A stretch of 22,570 nt of DNA from a virus, in IMG/VR virus record IMGVR_UViG_3300033144_001517, positions 1 through 22,570 of that record. The stretch is one strand, 5' to 3'. A program made the position numbers and the translations under genes. Positions within the stretch are counted from its first letter, which is position 1. Every line of letters begins with the position of its first letter. Below, in pieces: positions 20,401 to 22,570 of the stretch. Below the pieces are notes generated by a model, which searched no databases, was not told the DNA's origin, and worked only from the letters and a program-made list of their open reading frames with translations.

Positions 20401-22570
20401 GAGATGCTCTACTTACTTCTGGAACAATTCAGTTATACGATGAAAACGATAATTTAATAAGTACAAATAGTCCTGGCAATTATCCAAGTCCTTCAGATGG
20501 GTATACAGGAACATTTACCGCAGCTGAAATAAATAGTGAATTAACTGTTTATTTAGGTGAAGGCGCCCCTCCAGCAACTTATTATGATAGTATAACTTTA
20601 GTAGATGTTACAGATGGTGAAGCTGCTATTGCGGGTTGGATAACACCAGAGTTTTTAGCTTGGCGTCGAGATATAGATAGTGGAGCATGGGTACCTGCAG
20701 CAGGTACTACCCAATTAGATATTATATTTAGTATCGGCGGAGTAGATGCCGCCAGACAAGGTTATTTAATAACTAGAGATTCGGATGGTTTATTAACGGG
20801 GGGGACTACAACAGCAGCTTCCCCAGGTAATTTAAACACTGGTAGGCTTACTCTCAGTACTTCTGGAACTGGAACCACTAACTTTACTATTCAAGCGGAC
20901 TATAGTTTCGATAGCATCACTAGTAGTGTAGCAGAAACTGTGTTTTCAGTTGCTGGCGGGGATTCCGCAGTGACTGGACATTTAACACAAGAAAATTTAG
21001 TTTATCACTCAGCATCTGATCAAGTTGTAACTTTGCCTGCTGGCGCCGTTTCTCAATTTAAAATGTATCAGGGTGGATCAGACATAACTGCTGATAGTGG
21101 TGTAGATTTTCAAGTACTTAGTCCAGACACTGATGGTGGTGTAACATTAAGTATAGATAATGGTGCAGGTGCAACTCAAGGTGAAATTAGCTTAACTGGA
21201 ACATGGGACCAAGCGGTATCTGAGTGGTTAATGACAGGTACATATGATGGTGTAACCATTGAGAAAGGTTTTGGAATAGCTAAATCTATTGAAGGACAAA
21301 CTGGTTTTTCTGTAGTTCTTACTAATGATGCACATACTATACCCGTAACTAATTTAGGGGTTCATGATTATACAGGTTCTGGAACATCTATAGAAGTATT
21401 TATAGATGATGTCAAACTCGTTTACGATAGTACGAGTCCGTATACTGATGGATCTTTCAGAGTAACAAATGTATCTGCAAGTAATATAACAGCAGGCTCT
21501 GCCTCTTTCCCAAGTCCCGGCGATTTCGTAGTATATGCAGATGCTAGTGCTATGACTGCAGATACTGCATCAATTACTTACACGCTTATTGTACGCAATA
21601 ATAATGGATTAGAGTCAACAGTTACTAGAGTACAAACCTTATCTAGATCTGTAGCTGGTGCTGACGGCATTAATACATATTTATCTAATGAAGCACATAC
21701 AATAACAGCAGATAATGATAGTACTAACTATACTTTACCAACTAATCCAGTTTCACAATTTTATGTATTAGACGGTACAGTAGATGTAACAGATACCTCT
21801 GCAGTAACTTACTCAGTAGTTGGGTCGGCAGTTAAAAATGGTTTAACTATAAGCATTAATGATGCTATAGGTAATAAAGGTGAAATTTCATTATCTGGCG
21901 CATCTCCAACTTGGACGTCTGACGCTGAGAACTTTACAGTTCGTGCCACATATAATACAGTAAATTACGATAAAGTATATTCAATATCTAAAGCTTTAGC
22001 GGGTGCTGAAGGACCAACAGGAGATCCAGGAGATCCGGGGGCAGATGGAGCAGATGGTGAAGTAGGTTGGGGACATGATTTAATATTCTCTTCAATTGAT
22101 GAGGATACAGTAGGTTGGACATATGGAACAATTTGGACAGCAGCGGGTGGGACTTATCCAATAGAAAGTCCTGGTGCAGATACTGGCAACATGACAGCTA
22201 GAACTTATATTTACTTTGATTCAAATAGTCCAACTCCAACTACGTTATCTACTACAACCGATGCACAAACTTCAGTAGGCTTAGGTAAAATACTAATTGC
22301 AGTTGCGGAAGATAATATAGAAGCTAGTCCGAATGTTGGTGAAGCAACTTTCCAAGTATTTGGTGGTGCTGGTGGACTTAAAATAGCAGGAGATGAAATT
22401 GCTGCTAATAGTATTCTTGCTAATAATATAAATTCTACCTTTTTCCAAGGTGCAGTATTTAGTGGCGGAATTTTTCAAACTAGAAAACCTTTAACTTCGT
22501 TACCAAGTCCACTACCTGATACTTCTAGAACTTCTATTTCCGAGGGTGGTCAGCTTCAAATTCAAGATAA
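17421..22570 (+). CDS. J-like tail tip / receptor-binding protein, 3' end outside window
   Basis: The frame starts at ATG 17421 and is open to the last base, giving at least 1716 residues. I translated it to the end and found no stop. The N-terminus is hydrophobic (residues 1-40), then comes the tip attachment core with NNILPRRVIYGECLAGGPYVV and LTFIIALAGHPVDDI, as in lambda gpJ and GTA megatron proteins, through about residue 600. An FN3-like domain follows at about 611-745 (VQIKWSAPD, then YDFRLRSL). After that come two long beta-rich repeats (748-1177), three shorter repeats (1178-1527), eight Gly-X-Y triplets (1528-1551) and a distal region resembling phage fibre tails. The protein should form the tip and central fibre, open the tube, and choose the host receptor through its C-terminal part. 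Confidence 0.88.
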   Translation, partial: MGQAIAVAITGLAATSTPVLVIGAIINLAIATILGKILAPDVNDSRDTRGMQRAVRNNILPRRVIYGECLAGGPYVVLETLGRDNEELTFIIALAGHPVDDILGIILEDFYADISGRYPIAAPADNDLSPTWETGVGSGVAKVVKNLGWGYADFQYVTDGAKQDAADDRTRAAEQETTLLETQWDIPTSTVRDSETGLYNNDTAPVDRAKLTNIAHILFSMEYDPENSIGWPNPNFHVRGKRLYNPYLDPNLAVYGADTSGTHDLNDPDTWEWSEDWTLCCLDYLINSAYGLGVRANTISPTDRTLNEVDWETMIQSYLESSEIVSNGLPSGHVDNGTGPRYTINGLFEVGDTPMSIMESLLTSGSGELIYSQGLYKLRPGVYRAPSSETDIINEDMMVGPLTIQTHTPRADLFNKAAGVFVDRGYNRDVAKSKLNLPLYVSSDFELVNPLDSSGVNPFEVIDGEEITEHFDFPFTTRNFEAQRLARIQLERVRRGLSVSFNATLEVLKYSVGDTIYLEILNDSKYSSELFFNRLGLDDSVQDRPDTPFTPYYKQFKIVSMEYNEDFTIAVTLLEESETIYEWNDGDASPDEDNLISDLIIGDPLGTVQPPDFVVASPEQTITEVEKASGVEVQIKWSAPDRGSVLDQVDRAFIESYILEFGIVDNPSEADPADRVSTWAPGGIFTPTDRVPIVQGPIVLSNLYINDTTDYDFRLRSLTFSGRSSVWAYYSTDVGSDFSPTAPTVSTRYYILPTSGTVIQNGAGELTVEAREVTTTGDILLSSGNIRLYVGSLEVTSANGFVSPSDGYTGIFNAGDISGNVLVELRDDVAVELYDTISLADITDGGAGSDATSGYIEAKDTLAWVRGTDAIWDPTDTSTNMDVTFVRGGSEVARWSRQIDRSGLTLSDGGATTHAGTNLNTGDITPTVTIMPLGRGAVVEYYYDDGGGNIAYVAEIATVTYSGISRLYIKPTNTAIRNGVGTITLEGRIVDENGDALLTSGTIQLYDENDNLISTNSPGNYPSPSDGYTGTFTAAEINSELTVYLGEGAPPATYYDSITLVDVTDGEAAIAGWITPEFLAWRRDIDSGAWVPAAGTTQLDIIFSIGGVDAARQGYLITRDSDGLLTGGTTTAASPGNLNTGRLTLSTSGTGTTNFTIQADYSFDSITSSVAETVFSVAGGDSAVTGHLTQENLVYHSASDQVVTLPAGAVSQFKMYQGGSDITADSGVDFQVLSPDTDGGVTLSIDNGAGATQGEISLTGTWDQAVSEWLMTGTYDGVTIEKGFGIAKSIEGQTGFSVVLTNDAHTIPVTNLGVHDYTGSGTSIEVFIDDVKLVYDSTSPYTDGSFRVTNVSASNITAGSASFPSPGDFVVYADASAMTADTASITYTLIVRNNNGLESTVTRVQTLSRSVAGADGINTYLSNEAHTITADNDSTNYTLPTNPVSQFYVLDGTVDVTDTSAVTYSVVGSAVKNGLTISINDAIGNKGEISLSGASPTWTSDAENFTVRATYNTVNYDKVYSISKALAGAEGPTGDPGDPGADGADGEVGWGHDLIFSSIDEDTVGWTYGTIWTAAGGTYPIESPGADTGNMTARTYIYFDSNSPTPTTLSTTTDAQTSVGLGKILIAVAEDNIEASPNVGEATFQVFGGAGGLKIAGDEIAANSILANNINSTFFQGAVFSGGIFQTRKPLTSLPSPLPDTSRTSISEGGQLQIQD
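19656..20951 (+). repeat. Two tandem long domain repeats in the tail tip protein
   Basis: Two units of about 215 residues, 19656-20309 and 20310-20951, are alike at the protein level. Both contain an RYYILPT/RLYIKPT opening, I.NG.G.LT/ITL.., SGNIRLY/SGTIQLY, PSDGYTG.F, a YD.I.L.D.TDG block, LAWVRGTDAIW/LAWRRDIDSGAW and a closing NLNTG. They look like immunoglobulin-type fibre modules. They are too diverged to be a DNA-level repeat. Confidence 0.75.
20952..22001 (+). repeat. Three shorter domain repeats in the tail tip protein
   Basis: Three units of about 110-123 residues lie at 20952-21299, 21300-21668 and 21669-22001. Shared elements are an opening with LTNDAHTI/LSNEAHTI, VSQFKMYQGG/VSQFYVLDG in units one and three, QGEISLTG/KGEISLSG, and a closing boundary of the type KSIEGQTG, RSVAGADG or KALAGAEG. 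Units one and three are closest to each other. Confidence 0.7.
22002..22073 (+). repeat. Collagen-like Gly-X-Y stretch in the tail tip protein
   Basis: About eight Gly-X-Y triplets (starting GAE GPT GDP GDP GAD GAD GEV) follow directly on the last domain repeat. Short collagen segments in tail proteins act as trimeric linkers between rigid modules. The triplets GDP and GAD are also used in the secreted collagen-like protein at 150-707. Confidence 0.75.

Noticed and set aside
1-22570. tRNA genes, CRISPR arrays, insertion sequences, integrase or attachment site
   Set aside because: No cloverleaf-like sequence, regularly spaced repeat, transposase or recombinase frame was found on reading both strands.

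Overview
The window is a late-gene block of a tailed double-stranded DNA phage with a long non-contractile tail (siphovirus type). The DNA is AT-rich, and every credible gene lies on the + strand, tightly packed with many 1-base or ATGA-type overlaps. The tail-tip order (tape measure, distal tail, hub-like, a small protein in the NlpC/P60 position, long J-like protein) matches lambda-like phages and gene transfer agents and points to a Gram-negative host. A marine gammaproteobacterial host is plausible but is only an inference.

Positions 1-1332: four translationally coupled genes. They are the end of an unidentified protein, a secreted collagen-like protein whose C-terminus looks like a YadA-type trimeric outer-membrane anchor, a 49-residue two-segment membrane protein, and a 159-residue protein with a C-terminal membrane segment. 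None looks like a virion assembly gene; together they look like an envelope-directed accessory cassette. A strong sigma70-type promoter (TTGACA, 17-bp spacer, extended -10 TAAGAT) lies at 1353-1381 and opens the structural operon.

Positions 1431-8055, head and neck: an HNH nuclease, a small coiled-coil membrane protein, the portal, a fused prohead protease/scaffold/HK97-fold capsid protein, a head-tail connector, a large basic neck-region protein, and a tail terminator candidate. No terminase is present. An excellent ribosome site with an in-frame ATG inside the fusion gene suggests that the scaffold-capsid part is also made on its own.

Positions 8073-15768, tail shaft: two clearly paralogous tail tube proteins, a lambda G/GT-like pair of tail assembly chaperones joined by a -1 frameshift at GGGAAATTTT, and a 1536-residue tape measure protein. 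Perfect 9 to 11-bp GC hairpins follow both the capsid gene and the first tube gene.

Positions 15768-22570, tail tip: distal tail protein, DUF2163-like hub protein, a DUF6950-like protein without any histidine, and a J-like receptor-binding protein that runs off the end after at least 1716 codons. It carries an FN3-like domain, two families of internal repeats and a short collagen stretch.

No tRNA, CRISPR array, insertion sequence or integrase was seen.
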